Below are positions 50,089 through 59,511 of a stretch of 64,000 nucleotides of DNA, piece after piece; within the stretch, counting starts at the first letter, position 1, and each line of letters opens with the position of its first letter. Origin of the DNA: Sphingomonadaceae bacterium. Lineage in GTDB: Bacteria; Pseudomonadota; Alphaproteobacteria; Sphingomonadales; Sphingomonadaceae. A program made the position numbers and the translations under genes. Below the pieces are notes generated by a model. That model was not told where the DNA came from. It worked only from the letters and a program-made list of their open reading frames with translations, and did not search any database. The DNA lies in assembly GCA_947472735.1 (NCBI GenBank), contig CANJBY010000001.1, positions 62,001-126,000 of the forward strand. The letters are read 5' to 3'.

Positions 50089-51306
50089 TTGAGAAGCCTC
50101 GAGGTCATGGAAGAAGAGTTCTACCGCATCAAGCGCCTGCCGCCCTATGTCATCGCCGAAGTGAATGACATGCGAGCCGCAGCACGCGCAGCCGGCAAGG
50201 ACATCATCGACCTGGGCATGGGCAATCCCGACCTGCCTCCCCCCAGCCATGTGATCGACAAGCTGTGCGAGGTTGCCCAGAAGGCCAGCGCCCATGGGTA
50301 CTCCGCCTCGAAGGGCATTCCCGGCGTGCGCAAGGCGCAGGCCAACTATTATGGTCGGCGATTCGGAGTGGAACTCGATCCGGATACCGAGGTCGTGATG
50401 ACCATGGGGTCGAAGGAAGGTCTGGCAAGCATGGCCACGGCGATGACCGCGCCGGGCGACGTCGTGCTTGCGCCCAATCCAAGCTATCCGATCCACACCT
50501 TCGGTTTCATCATCGCTGGCGCGACGATCCGCTCCGTCCCGACGACACCTGACGAGAATTATTTTCGCGCGCTCGATCGAGCCATGGCCTTCACCGTCCC
50601 GCGCCCGTCGATCCTGATAGTCAATTATCCGTCGAACCCCACGGCAGAGACGGTCGACCTTGCGTTCTACGAGCGGCTGGTGGCCTGGGCCAAGGAACAC
50701 AAGGTGTGGATCCTGTCCGACCTGGCCTATTCCGAGCTCTACTACGACGGCAACCCGACCCCCTCCATCCTGCAGGTGCCCGGCGCCAAGGACGTGGCGG
50801 TGGAATTCACCTCGATGTCGAAGACTTTCTCGATGGCCGGCTGGCGAGTCGGCTTCGCAGTCGGCAACAAGCGGCTCATCGCTGCGCTGACCCGGGTCAA
50901 GAGCTACCTCGATTACGGTGCCTTCACTCCGATCCAGGCGGCTGCGTGCGCCGCACTCAACGGCCCGCAGGATATCGTCGAGAAGAACCGTGAACTCTAC
51001 CAGAAACGCCGTGACGTGCTGGTGGAGAGCTTTGGTCGGGCCGGCTGGGACATTCCCAGTCCCCGCGCCTCGATGTTCGCCTGGGCACCGCTACCGCCGG
51101 CCTTGCGCGAAATGGGCAGCCTTGAGTTCTCCAAGCAGTTGCTCACCCATGCCGACGTCGCTGTCGCTCCGGGGGTGGGTTATGGCGAAGACGGCGAAGG
51201 CTACGTCCGCATCGCCATGGTCGAGAACGAGCAGCGGCTGCGCCAGGCGGCCCGCAACATTCGCCGCTATCTCCAGAGCATGGGCGTTAACACCTCTGCA
51301 GCGTAA
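50089..51306 (+). CDS. Class I/II aminotransferase (AlaC/LL-DAP-AT-like)
   Basis: LPPYVIAEVNDMRAAARAAGKDIIDLGMGNPDLPPP; SMSKTFSMAGWRVGFAVG. Confidence 0.94.
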   Translation: MRSLEVMEEEFYRIKRLPPYVIAEVNDMRAAARAAGKDIIDLGMGNPDLPPPSHVIDKLCEVAQKASAHGYSASKGIPGVRKAQANYYGRRFGVELDPDTEVVMTMGSKEGLASMATAMTAPGDVVLAPNPSYPIHTFGFIIAGATIRSVPTTPDENYFRALDRAMAFTVPRPSILIVNYPSNPTAETVDLAFYERLVAWAKEHKVWILSDLAYSELYYDGNPTPSILQVPGAKDVAVEFTSMSKTFSMAGWRVGFAVGNKRLIAALTRVKSYLDYGAFTPIQAAACAALNGPQDIVEKNRELYQKRRDVLVESFGRAGWDIPSPRASMFAWAPLPPALREMGSLEFSKQLLTHADVAVAPGVGYGEDGEGYVRIAMVENEQRLRQAARNIRRYLQSMGVNTSAA

Positions 51307-51472
51307 CCTGGCCGACCTGCATTAGCGTTACATGTTGTAAACGCCATTCTAAGGATTTTCCTCAGGTGGTTGCTGATAACAGGCGCTGATAATCCGCGGC
51401 GTTAGCGGTCGCTGCGCGTCATAATGGGGGATTTCGGAACCCGGGGCAGCATACCGCTGCCTTGGGGGCCTG

Positions 51473-52201
51473 ATGCGTCGGTTTCGCTGGCTTGGTGCCA
51501 AAGAAATCCCGAACGCCTGCGATCTGCGCCGATGTGGGTGGTCGCTGGCGGGCGACGCTGTGCGCCCCGACGACCACGAACTCCCGATCATTGCGGACCG
51601 ACGCCGCGTGGATGGGCACGGCTGGCTCTCCTTGCTGACCGGCAAGGATGGTTACCGGATCGCAAAAGTCGTGCTGACCGGCGTGGGCTCTGCCGATGAA
51701 CGCGCCACGTTGTTGCGGCTGGGCTTCGGAGACGTGCTAGGCGCGCGGCCGGATCTCGGCGAACTGGAAGCGCGCGCGATGCGCGTTGCGGCGGCACGGG
51801 CGATGCTCCCGCGGTACCGTCAACTCGGAAAGCTCACCCTGGATCTGCTGGGACGGGATGGGCGGGTGGATAGCCAATCGCTGGGTTTGCATCCGCGCGA
51901 GTTCGCCTTGGCCTGGCGATTGATGGGCCGCCCCGGGGAGCCGGTCTGCAAAGCGGACCTGCTTCGCGAAGTGTGGGGCCTGCGGCACATCCCCGAAACG
52001 AACAGCCTGGCGGTTCATGTCGCGCGGTTGCGCGCCAAGCTGCGGTCCGCCGGGCTTGACGACGTGCTGTGCACCACCGCCGATGGCAGCTATTATCTCT
52101 GTGCGGTAAGGGAAAACTTACCGTCCCGGCGCAGCATGGACCGGGACGACCAATGCTGGTCCGAATGGCCGGCACCTCTCTGGCAGGGACAAGGATCATG
52201 A
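51473..52201 (+). CDS. Winged-helix transcriptional regulator with degenerate receiver-like N-terminus
   Basis: C-terminal OmpR-type wHTH (LGLHPREFALAWRLMGRPGEPVCKADLLREVWGLRHIPETNSLAVHVARLRAKL). Confidence 0.85.
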   Translation: MRRFRWLGAKEIPNACDLRRCGWSLAGDAVRPDDHELPIIADRRRVDGHGWLSLLTGKDGYRIAKVVLTGVGSADERATLLRLGFGDVLGARPDLGELEARAMRVAAARAMLPRYRQLGKLTLDLLGRDGRVDSQSLGLHPREFALAWRLMGRPGEPVCKADLLREVWGLRHIPETNSLAVHVARLRAKLRSAGLDDVLCTTADGSYYLCAVRENLPSRRSMDRDDQCWSEWPAPLWQGQGS

Positions 52202-53001
52202 TGCAGCAGTTCCGGGAAAACGGACGGGTCCGGATCACCATGGAGCAGAACGGGGTGGCTCAGGTGCGTCTGATCCGCGACGAGAAGCTCAACGCCCTCG
52301 ATGCGCAGATGTTCGATACGCTCGTGCTGGCAGGCAAGGCGCTGTTCGAAAAGCAAGGGTTGCGGGCAGTCGTGCTGGCCGGGGAAGGGCGCGGGTTTTG
52401 CGCCGGAATCGACATTTCGAGCCTCGGTGCCTTGTCGGACGTACCCCTGACCGAGCGAACCTACGGCAATGCCAATATCTTCCAGCAAGTGGCGATGTTG
52501 TGGCGCAAGCTGCCCGTACCGGTAATTGCTGCCATCCACGGGGTGTGTTTTGGCGGCGGTCTGCAGATTGCGAGCGGGGCCGATATCAGGGTGGTGGCGC
52601 CGGATGCCCGGCTGGCGATCATGGAAATGAAGTGGGGAATTATCCCGGACATGGGCGGCTATGCGCTCTGGAGGGGCATGGTCCGCGACGATGTGCTGCG
52701 CGAGCTGACCTTTACCAACCGCGAATTCAAAGGGGAGGAGGCGCACGCGCTCGGCTTCGCAACTTGTCTCGATGCCGATCCGCTGTCGCGCGCCACCCGC
52801 ATCGCGCATGATATTGCCACGCGGCACCCTCATGCGATCCGCTCTGCCAAGGCCCTGTTCAACAGGGCTCACGATCTGAGCATCGACGAAATCCTGATGG
52901 CGGAAAGCCTCGAGCAGCAACGCCTGATCGGCACTCGCAACCAGATGGAAGCCGTGCACGCCCAGCTGCAAGGCCGGCAAGCAGATTTCACAGACCCTTG
53001 A
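52198..53001 (+). CDS. Enoyl-CoA hydratase/isomerase family (crotonase)
   Basis: KLNALDAQMFDTL...AVVLAGEGRGFCAGIDISS...GVCFGGGLQIASGADIRVVAPDARLAIMEMKWGIIPDMGG; ATGA overlap with upstream gene. Confidence 0.94.
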   Translation: MMQQFRENGRVRITMEQNGVAQVRLIRDEKLNALDAQMFDTLVLAGKALFEKQGLRAVVLAGEGRGFCAGIDISSLGALSDVPLTERTYGNANIFQQVAMLWRKLPVPVIAAIHGVCFGGGLQIASGADIRVVAPDARLAIMEMKWGIIPDMGGYALWRGMVRDDVLRELTFTNREFKGEEAHALGFATCLDADPLSRATRIAHDIATRHPHAIRSAKALFNRAHDLSIDEILMAESLEQQRLIGTRNQMEAVHAQLQGRQADFTDP

Positions 53002-53007
53002 GCGAAA

Positions 53008-53208
53008 TCAGGCGGCGAGTTTCTCCACTGCCGCTCTGGCAATCGGATCCAGGCCAGAGCGATCGCCGGCAAGAATAGCCGCTTTCATCCGCGGATCCCA
53101 GAAATCGGAAAGGTGCTGATAGGTAGCGGCCACAGCCGCGCCTTCGCCCTGCATGGCCAAATTTCGGGCAATCTGGTTGGCCATGTAAGTGAGGTGTCCG
53201 ATCTCCAT
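53008..53208 (-). CDS. fdsD: Formate dehydrogenase delta subunit
   Basis: 66 aa; LTYMANQIARNLAMQGEGAAVAATYQHLSDFWDPRMKAAI. Confidence 0.92.
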   Translation of the reverse strand: MEIGHLTYMANQIARNLAMQGEGAAVAATYQHLSDFWDPRMKAAILAGDRSGLDPIARAAVEKLAA

Positions 53209-53211
53209 GAT

Positions 53212-56055
53212 CTACTCCGCCGCCTCGGTCAGGATACGCCGGCTCTTCTCTGACCAGCTGGCATAATCTTCCTGCCAGTCGGTAGGCCCGTTCGAGGGCA
53301 ATATCTGCACCGCCGTCACTTTGTATTCCGGGCAGTTGGTCGCCCAGTCCGAAAACTCGGTGGTGACGACGTTGGCCTGCGTCGCGGGGTGGTGGAAGGT
53401 GGTGTAGACCACACCCGGCGCGACCCGATCCGTCACGGTCACGCGCAGGGTCGTCTCGCCGGTGCGGCTCGCAAGCCGCGCCCAGTCGCCGTCCTTGAGC
53501 CCGCGGTTCTCGGCATCGGTCGGATGCATTTCGAGCAGATCCTCGGGATGCCACACAGTGTTGGCCGTACGCCGGGTCTGGGCGCCGACGTTGTACTGAC
53601 TGAGGATGCGCCCGGTGGTCAGCAGCAGCGGGAAGCGCGGTCCGGTCTTTTCGTCGGTCGGGACGTAGTCGGTGACCATGAACTTGCCCTTGCCGCGGAC
53701 GAAGCCGTCGACATGCATGATCGGCGAGCCATTGGGGGCCATGTCGTTCACCGGCCATTGCAGCGAACCTTCAGCCTCAAGCCGCGCGAACGAGACGCCG
53801 GCGAAAGTCGGCGTCAGGCGCGCGATCTCGTCCATTACCTCGCTCGGGTGAGTGTAGGTCCAGCCCAGTCCCATGGCATTGGCAAGCGCCTGGGTGACTT
53901 CCCAGTCCTCTAGCCCATTGGCCGGTTCCATCACCTTGCGGACCATCTGGATGCGGCGTTCGGCGTTCGTGAAGGTGCCGTTCTTTTCAAGGAAGGTAGA
54001 ACCCGGCAGGAAGACGTGCGCGTAGTTCGCAGTCTCGTTGAGGAACAGGTCGTGGACGATGACCAGTTCCATCGCCTTGAGTCCGGCGGCCACGTGGTGG
54101 GTGTTCGGATCGGACTGGAGGATATCCTCGCCCTGCACATACAGCGCCCGGAAGCTGCCATCGACCGCAGCATCGAGCATGTTCGGGATGCGCAAGCCGG
54201 GCTCCGGATCGAGCTCAACGCCCCAATCTGCCTCGAACTGCTTGCGCACGGCCTCGCCGGAGATGTGGCGATAGCCGGGCAATTCGTGCGGGAAGCTGCC
54301 CATGTCGCAGGCGCCCTGCACGTTGTTCTGGCCGCGCAGCGGGTTCACGCCGACGCCGCGGCGGCCGATATTGCCCGTGACCATCGCCAGGTTGGCGATC
54401 GACATGACGGTCGAGCTACCCTGGCTGTGCTCGGTCACGCCCAGCCCGTAATAGATTGCGCCGTTGCCGCCGGTGGCGAACAATCGGGCAGCCTTGCGCA
54501 GCTCATCGGCCGAAACGCGAGTAACCGGTTCAAGCGTCTCGGGCGAATGGCGCTCTTCAGAGACGAACTGCGCCCAGTCCTGATACTCGTCCCAATCGCA
54601 GCGCTCCTTGATGAAGGCTTCATCGGCGAGCCCTTCGGTCACGATGACGTGGGCCATGGCGGTAAGCACCGCGACGTTGGTGCCCGGCTGCAGCGGCAAG
54701 TGATGCTCAGCTTCGATATGAGGCGAACGCACAAGATCGATCCGGCGCGGGTCGATCACGATCAGCTTAGCGCCCTGCCGCAGGCGGCGCTTCATGCGCG
54801 AGGCAAACACGGGATGCCCGTCGGTCGGGTTGGCGCCGATCAGCAGCATTACGTCGCTGTCCATCACGCTGTCGAAATCCTGCGTGCCGGCGCTGGTCCC
54901 GAAGGTCTTCGACAAGCCGTATCCGGTCGGCGAATGGCAAACACGGGCGCAAGTATCGACGTTGTTCGAACCGAAGCCCGCGCGGATCAGCTTCTGGACG
55001 AGGAAGGTTTCCTCGTTGGTGCAGCGGCTGGAGGTGATCCCGCCCAGCGCACGGGCGCCGTGCTTGGCCTTGATGTCCTGCAACCGGCTGGCGGTGTAGC
55101 CCAGCGCCTCTTCCCAGCTGACAACGCGCCACGGCTCGTCAATCGAATCGCGGATCATCGGCTTGGTCACGCGGTCCTGGTGGTTCGCGTAGCCCCAAGC
55201 GAAGCGGCCCTTGACGCAGGAGTGACCGCGGTTGGCCTTGCCGTCCTTCCAGGGCACCATGCGCACCAACTGCTCACCGCGCATTTCGGCGCGGAAGGTG
55301 CAGCCAACGCCGCAATAGGCGCAAGTGGTGATGACTGCACGTTCGGGCTTGCCGATTTCCTTGACGGCCTTTTCCTGCAGCGTCGCTGTCGGGCAGGCCT
55401 GAACGCAGGCGCCGCAGCTGACGCATTCCGAGCTTAGGAAATCGTCACCGGACTGTCCGGCACTGACCATGGAAGCGAAGCCGCGGCCCGAGATGGTAAG
55501 AGCCAGGGTGCCCTGCACTTCATCGCAAGCGCGCACGCAGCGCGAGCAGGCGATGCACTTCGACGGGTCAAAATCGAAATAGGGGTTCGAGATGTCGGTA
55601 TCGAGCCCGAGGTGATTGTCCCCCTCGTAGCCATAGCGCACGTCGCGCAGGCCGACCTGAGCCGCCGTATCCTGCAGCTCGCAATCGTTGTTGGCAGAGC
55701 AGGTCAGGCAATCGAGCGGGTGATCCGAGATGTATAGTTCCATCACCCCGCGCCGCAGCTTCTCGAGCCGGGGCGTCTGGGTGTGGACCACCATGCCATC
55801 CATCACCGGCGTGGTGCAGCTGGCAGGCGTGCCGCGCATCCCTTCGACTTCGACCAGGCACATCCGGCATGAGCCAAAGGCGGCCACGTTGTCAGTAGCG
55901 CAGAGCTTGGGAATCTGTCCGTCCACTTCGGCGGCAGCACGCATCACGCTGGTGCCGGCAGGCACGGTCACTGCACGGCCGTCGATTGTCAGCGAAATGC
56001 TGGTTTCCGACAGGACTTCGGGGGTGCCGAAATCGGCCTGGCGTTCATAGCCCAT
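53212..56055 (-). CDS. fdsA: NAD-dependent formate dehydrogenase alpha subunit
   Basis: 947 aa; 2Fe-2S and 4Fe-4S N-terminus, CAYCGVGCTFRAE, Mo-ligand Cys in CARVCHSPTGYGLS. Confidence 0.96.
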   Translation of the reverse strand: MGYERQADFGTPEVLSETSISLTIDGRAVTVPAGTSVMRAAAEVDGQIPKLCATDNVAAFGSCRMCLVEVEGMRGTPASCTTPVMDGMVVHTQTPRLEKLRRGVMELYISDHPLDCLTCSANNDCELQDTAAQVGLRDVRYGYEGDNHLGLDTDISNPYFDFDPSKCIACSRCVRACDEVQGTLALTISGRGFASMVSAGQSGDDFLSSECVSCGACVQACPTATLQEKAVKEIGKPERAVITTCAYCGVGCTFRAEMRGEQLVRMVPWKDGKANRGHSCVKGRFAWGYANHQDRVTKPMIRDSIDEPWRVVSWEEALGYTASRLQDIKAKHGARALGGITSSRCTNEETFLVQKLIRAGFGSNNVDTCARVCHSPTGYGLSKTFGTSAGTQDFDSVMDSDVMLLIGANPTDGHPVFASRMKRRLRQGAKLIVIDPRRIDLVRSPHIEAEHHLPLQPGTNVAVLTAMAHVIVTEGLADEAFIKERCDWDEYQDWAQFVSEERHSPETLEPVTRVSADELRKAARLFATGGNGAIYYGLGVTEHSQGSSTVMSIANLAMVTGNIGRRGVGVNPLRGQNNVQGACDMGSFPHELPGYRHISGEAVRKQFEADWGVELDPEPGLRIPNMLDAAVDGSFRALYVQGEDILQSDPNTHHVAAGLKAMELVIVHDLFLNETANYAHVFLPGSTFLEKNGTFTNAERRIQMVRKVMEPANGLEDWEVTQALANAMGLGWTYTHPSEVMDEIARLTPTFAGVSFARLEAEGSLQWPVNDMAPNGSPIMHVDGFVRGKGKFMVTDYVPTDEKTGPRFPLLLTTGRILSQYNVGAQTRRTANTVWHPEDLLEMHPTDAENRGLKDGDWARLASRTGETTLRVTVTDRVAPGVVYTTFHHPATQANVVTTEFSDWATNCPEYKVTAVQILPSNGPTDWQEDYASWSEKSRRILTEAAE

Positions 56056-56575
56056 GGCGGTTCTCCAATGCCTTCAAATCGGCGGGGGTGTTGATATTGG
56101 CGGAATGGACGGAGCGCGTCACCGCGCGAGCGCCGATCGCCTCGGCAAACTGGCGCATGGAATGGCGCCCTTCCGCAACGAGGATGGCATCGAGGTGCGG
56201 CGAGGCGGACGCAGGCCAGCGGCCCACCACCGGCTGATCGGCCAGATAGGATGGCGCGGGACCGAGCAGGTCGGGCAAGTCATCGGGCAAGTCCGCCGAA
56301 TCCACGCCGCAGGTCAGCACTTCATCATAACTTTCGTCGCGCGCGTGATGCAGGGCCGCCGCGATTCCGCCGAGCGGGCCCATGCCGGAACGGGGCGAAT
56401 CTGGCAGGGTCGGCGCGGGCGCTGTTTCACGGCCGATCACCACCACCATCTCGCACCAGCCCGAAAGCTGGTCCACCGCCCGGGCCAGCAGGGTACGTCC
56501 GCCCAGCTCGGCCAGCGCCTTGTCGCTGCCGAACCGCGTGGACTGACCGCCCGCAAGGACCGCGCCAAGCATCAT
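56045..56575 (-). CDS. mobA: Molybdenum cofactor guanylyltransferase
   Basis: GAVLAGGQSTRFGSDKALAELGGRTLLARAVDQL. Confidence 0.93.
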   Translation of the reverse strand: MMLGAVLAGGQSTRFGSDKALAELGGRTLLARAVDQLSGWCEMVVVIGRETAPAPTLPDSPRSGMGPLGGIAAALHHARDESYDEVLTCGVDSADLPDDLPDLLGPAPSYLADQPVVGRWPASASPHLDAILVAEGRHSMRQFAEAIGARAVTRSVHSANINTPADLKALENRHGL

Positions 56576-58089
56576 CAGCCGAAATCCTCCGGCCAGTGCT
56601 TGAGCGCGCTCATCACAGGATAGGGGGTGAACCCGCCCAATGCGCAGAGCGAGCCGAATTTCATCGTCTCACACAGGTCTTCCAGCAGGACGATGTCCTC
56701 GCCCCGGGTGCGGCCCGACTTCCGGGCATTATGCATCTGGGGCAGCGCCTCGACCGCATCGGCCATGACCTTGCCGCCCGCACGGATCCGGTCGATCAGC
56801 TCGACCCCGCGGGTCGAACCGATCCGGCACGGGGTGCACTTGCCGCAGCTTTCGGCCGCACAGAACTCCATCGCGAAACGAGCCATTGCGCCCATGTCCG
56901 CGCTGTCGTCGAATACGCTGATCCCGCCATGGCCGATCAGCGCATCGGCGCCGGCATAGGCCTCATAATCGAACGGGAGTTCGAACTGATCGGGATGGAT
57001 GTAAGCGCCGAGAGGACCGCCGACCTGCACCGCCTTGACCGGCCGGCCCGACGCCGTACCTCCGCCGATCTCGTTGACCAACTCGTCCAGCGTGATGCCG
57101 AAGGCCGTTTCGAACAGGCCGCCGTGCTTGATGTTGCCGGCGAGCTGGATTGGCATGGTCCCCTTCGACCGGGCAATACCCAGGCTATCGTAAAGCGAGG
57201 CGCCACCGGGCGTCAGGATGTGCGGGACTGCCGCCAAGGTCAGGACGTTGTTGACCACGGTCGGGCAGCCGAACAGGCCCTTCAGCGCAGGCAGCGGCGG
57301 CTTGGCGCGCACTTCGCCGCGCTTGCCCTCGATGCTGTTGAGCAGGGACGTTTCTTCGCCGCAGACATAGGCGCCGGCGCCAACGCGCACTTCAAGCTGG
57401 AACGGCGCAATCTTTGCCTCGGCCAGCGCAATTGCCGCGTTGAGCTTGGCGATGGCGTGGGGATATTCACTGCGAACGTAAATGTAGCCCTGGTCCGCGC
57501 CGACCGCGTATCCAGCGATGGCCATGCCCTCGATCAGCTGGAAAGGATCACCTTCCATCAGCATGCGGTCAGCAAAAGTGGCGCTGTCACCTTCGTCGGC
57601 GTTGCAGACGATGTACTTCTGCGCGCCCGGGGCATCGCCCACGGTCTTCCACTTGATCCCGGCCGGGAAGCCGGCGCCGCCGCGGCCACGCAGGCCCGAC
57701 TTGAGGACCTCGGCCACGACCTCGGCGGGAGCCATGCCCCGAGCGCGATCGAACCCGACCCAGCCGCCGGTTGCGGCATAGTCGTCAAGGCTGAGCGGAC
57801 GGGTCTTGCCGGCGCGGGCGAATGTCAGGCGCTGCTGGCAGGCAACGAAGGGATGCTGGGCAACCGGGCCAATCGCCTTGTCGCTGCTGCCGGCCAGAAT
57901 CGCGGGCACGTCCGCCGGAGTTGCAGGACCGAAACCCTGCCCGTCCACTTCGACCAGCGGCTCAAGCCAGTGCATGCCCCAGCTGGAAATACGCTCCACC
58001 GTGCAGCCGGCGCTTTCGAAAGCGGCCGCTACTGCGTCTGCGCCGCAAGCCAGTGCCAGCGCGTCGTCGGAAATGCGAACCGTGGTCAT
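56575..58089 (-). CDS. fdsB: Formate dehydrogenase beta subunit (NuoF-like)
   Basis: LRGRGGAGFPAGIKWKTVGDAPGAQKYIVCNADEGDSATFADR; AESCGKCTPCRIGSTRG. Confidence 0.95.
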   Translation of the reverse strand: MTTVRISDDALALACGADAVAAAFESAGCTVERISSWGMHWLEPLVEVDGQGFGPATPADVPAILAGSSDKAIGPVAQHPFVACQQRLTFARAGKTRPLSLDDYAATGGWVGFDRARGMAPAEVVAEVLKSGLRGRGGAGFPAGIKWKTVGDAPGAQKYIVCNADEGDSATFADRMLMEGDPFQLIEGMAIAGYAVGADQGYIYVRSEYPHAIAKLNAAIALAEAKIAPFQLEVRVGAGAYVCGEETSLLNSIEGKRGEVRAKPPLPALKGLFGCPTVVNNVLTLAAVPHILTPGGASLYDSLGIARSKGTMPIQLAGNIKHGGLFETAFGITLDELVNEIGGGTASGRPVKAVQVGGPLGAYIHPDQFELPFDYEAYAGADALIGHGGISVFDDSADMGAMARFAMEFCAAESCGKCTPCRIGSTRGVELIDRIRAGGKVMADAVEALPQMHNARKSGRTRGEDIVLLEDLCETMKFGSLCALGGFTPYPVMSALKHWPEDFG

Positions 58090-58508
58090 GCGTTTTGCAC
58101 CAGCTGGACTATGCCGGCTTCGTCGAGCCGGGCGTGAAGGGAATCGCCCACCCGCGCCGCGGGTCCCGAGCTGCACAGCCCCAGGCAATAAACAGTCTTG
58201 AGCTTTACCCGGTTCCCGGCCGCGTTTTCCGCTGCCGCGACCAGCGCCTCGACCCCGCGCGCCTTGCAGGCTTCAGCTCGGCACAGCTGCACTTCCGGGC
58301 GCGGATCATGGGTCTCGGTGAAGTCGTGATAGAAGCTGACCACCCCGTGGACCTCGGCTCGGCTGAGGTTCAGCGCGCGGGCGATGGTCGCCTCCGCCGC
58401 CGCATCGACGCAGCCGAACGCGTGCTGGACATCGTGCAGAATGGGCAGCAGCGCCCCCGGCCGGCCTGCGTGGCTGGCGATGATCTGGTCGAGACTGGCG
58501 TTATTCAT
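58086..58508 (-). CDS. fdsG: Formate dehydrogenase gamma subunit (NuoE-like)
   Basis: LLPILHDVQHAFGCVDAAAEATIARALNLSRAEVHGVVSFYHDFTETHDPRPEVQLCRAEACKARG. Confidence 0.95.
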   Translation of the reverse strand: MNNASLDQIIASHAGRPGALLPILHDVQHAFGCVDAAAEATIARALNLSRAEVHGVVSFYHDFTETHDPRPEVQLCRAEACKARGVEALVAAAENAAGNRVKLKTVYCLGLCSSGPAARVGDSLHARLDEAGIVQLVQNA

Positions 58509-58539
58509 CGAATTCCCCTGTGCCGGGTATAGGACGAGG

Positions 58540-59469
58540 TCAAATTGATTTATCTGAAGTTTGATAGAATTCCTCTATCAAATGCAGCGGGTCCAGCTGT
58601 TGCGCAGCCGTCAGACCAGCGCGCGGCATGGCTCCCAACGGATCGCGATTGACGACGACCAGCCCGATGCGGCGGGTATCGGCAGCCGGGATGATGGGCA
58701 CAAAGCGGCACCAGCCGAGCCCCTCGAGCAGTGCCGCATAGGCATCAGGTACGATCGAAACGAGCTCGGCGGCGCGCACCAGCGCGAACATCGCCACGTA
58801 ATTGTCCGAGATCGCAGCCGGGGTGACTGAAAGCCCATGCCGCGCAAATTGCCGATCGAGCATCCGGCGATACTGCATGCCCTGGTGCAGCAGGCACAAG
58901 GGCATCCCGGCCAGATCGCTCCAGCTGATCGACTCCCGCTCATCCAGACCCGCGCCGTTGCGCGCGATCGCGACAAACTGTTCATGGTGCAGCGGTGCGC
59001 TGAGCACATTGGCCGGCGGTTCGTGATCGAGATAAGTTAGTCCGGCATCGAACTCGTTGACCACCAGGCCCTGTTCGATTTCACGCGAGGTGCCGCTGGT
59101 CACCGACAGGGTCAGCCCCGGGTTGGCGCGCAGCAAGGCGCGGCCGAATGGTCCAACCAGCGGCTGCGCTGAGGGGATGGTGTAGAGCCGGAATTCACCG
59201 GTCAACGCTTGCGCGGTGGCGGCGGCGGCCTGAGTCAGTCCACGCACGGCGCCGAGGGTCTGCTCGGCCCAGGGCAGGATTGCCTTGCCGTGCTCGGTCA
59301 GCCCGATGAAGCGGCGGTCGCGCTCGACCAGGCGTTTGCCCAGCTCCTGCTCCAGCGCCGCAAGGCCTGCGGAAAGGGTCGGCTGGGATACGCCGCAGGT
59401 GCTCGCGGCAACGGCAAAATGCCGGCTGCGCGCCAGGGCAACAAAGTATCGCAGGTGCTGAAGCTGCAT
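58540..59469 (-). CDS. LysR-family regulator of fds operon
   Basis: 309 aa; MQLQHLRYFVALARSRHFAVAASTCGVSQPTLSAGLAALEQELGKRLVERD. Confidence 0.95.
   Translation of the reverse strand: MQLQHLRYFVALARSRHFAVAASTCGVSQPTLSAGLAALEQELGKRLVERDRRFIGLTEHGKAILPWAEQTLGAVRGLTQAAAATAQALTGEFRLYTIPSAQPLVGPFGRALLRANPGLTLSVTSGTSREIEQGLVVNEFDAGLTYLDHEPPANVLSAPLHHEQFVAIARNGAGLDERESISWSDLAGMPLCLLHQGMQYRRMLDRQFARHGLSVTPAAISDNYVAMFALVRAAELVSIVPDAYAALLEGLGWCRFVPIIPAADTRRIGLVVVNRDPLGAMPRAGLTAAQQLDPLHLIEEFYQTSDKSI
58560..58582. promoter_or_regulatory. Putative LysR operator TTTGATAG-N7-CTATCAAA (inside 3' end of lysR, 52 bp before fdsG)
   Basis: Perfect 8-bp arms; 18/23 identical to 59479-59501. Confidence 0.65.
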
Positions 59470-59478
59470 CGAAATCCC

Positions 59479-59501
59479 CTTGAGAGGATTTCTCTATCAG
59501 A
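59479..59501. promoter_or_regulatory. Second LysR operator-like site CTTGAGAGGATTTCTCTATCAGA upstream of lysR
   Basis: 18/23 identical to the fdsG-proximal site; 10 bp upstream of lysR ATG. Confidence 0.6.
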
Positions 59502-59511
59502 TTGCCTGCCG

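Noticed and set aside
54016-55437. 473-aa plus-strand ORF
   Set aside because: Antisense to fdsA.
53212-56055. Possible selenocysteine formate dehydrogenase
   Set aside because: The active-site position reads Cys (CARVCHSPTG) and there is no in-frame TGA.
56251-58137. 628-aa plus-strand ORF
   Set aside because: Antisense to mobA/fdsB; low-complexity Arg/Ala/His composition typical of shadow ORFs.
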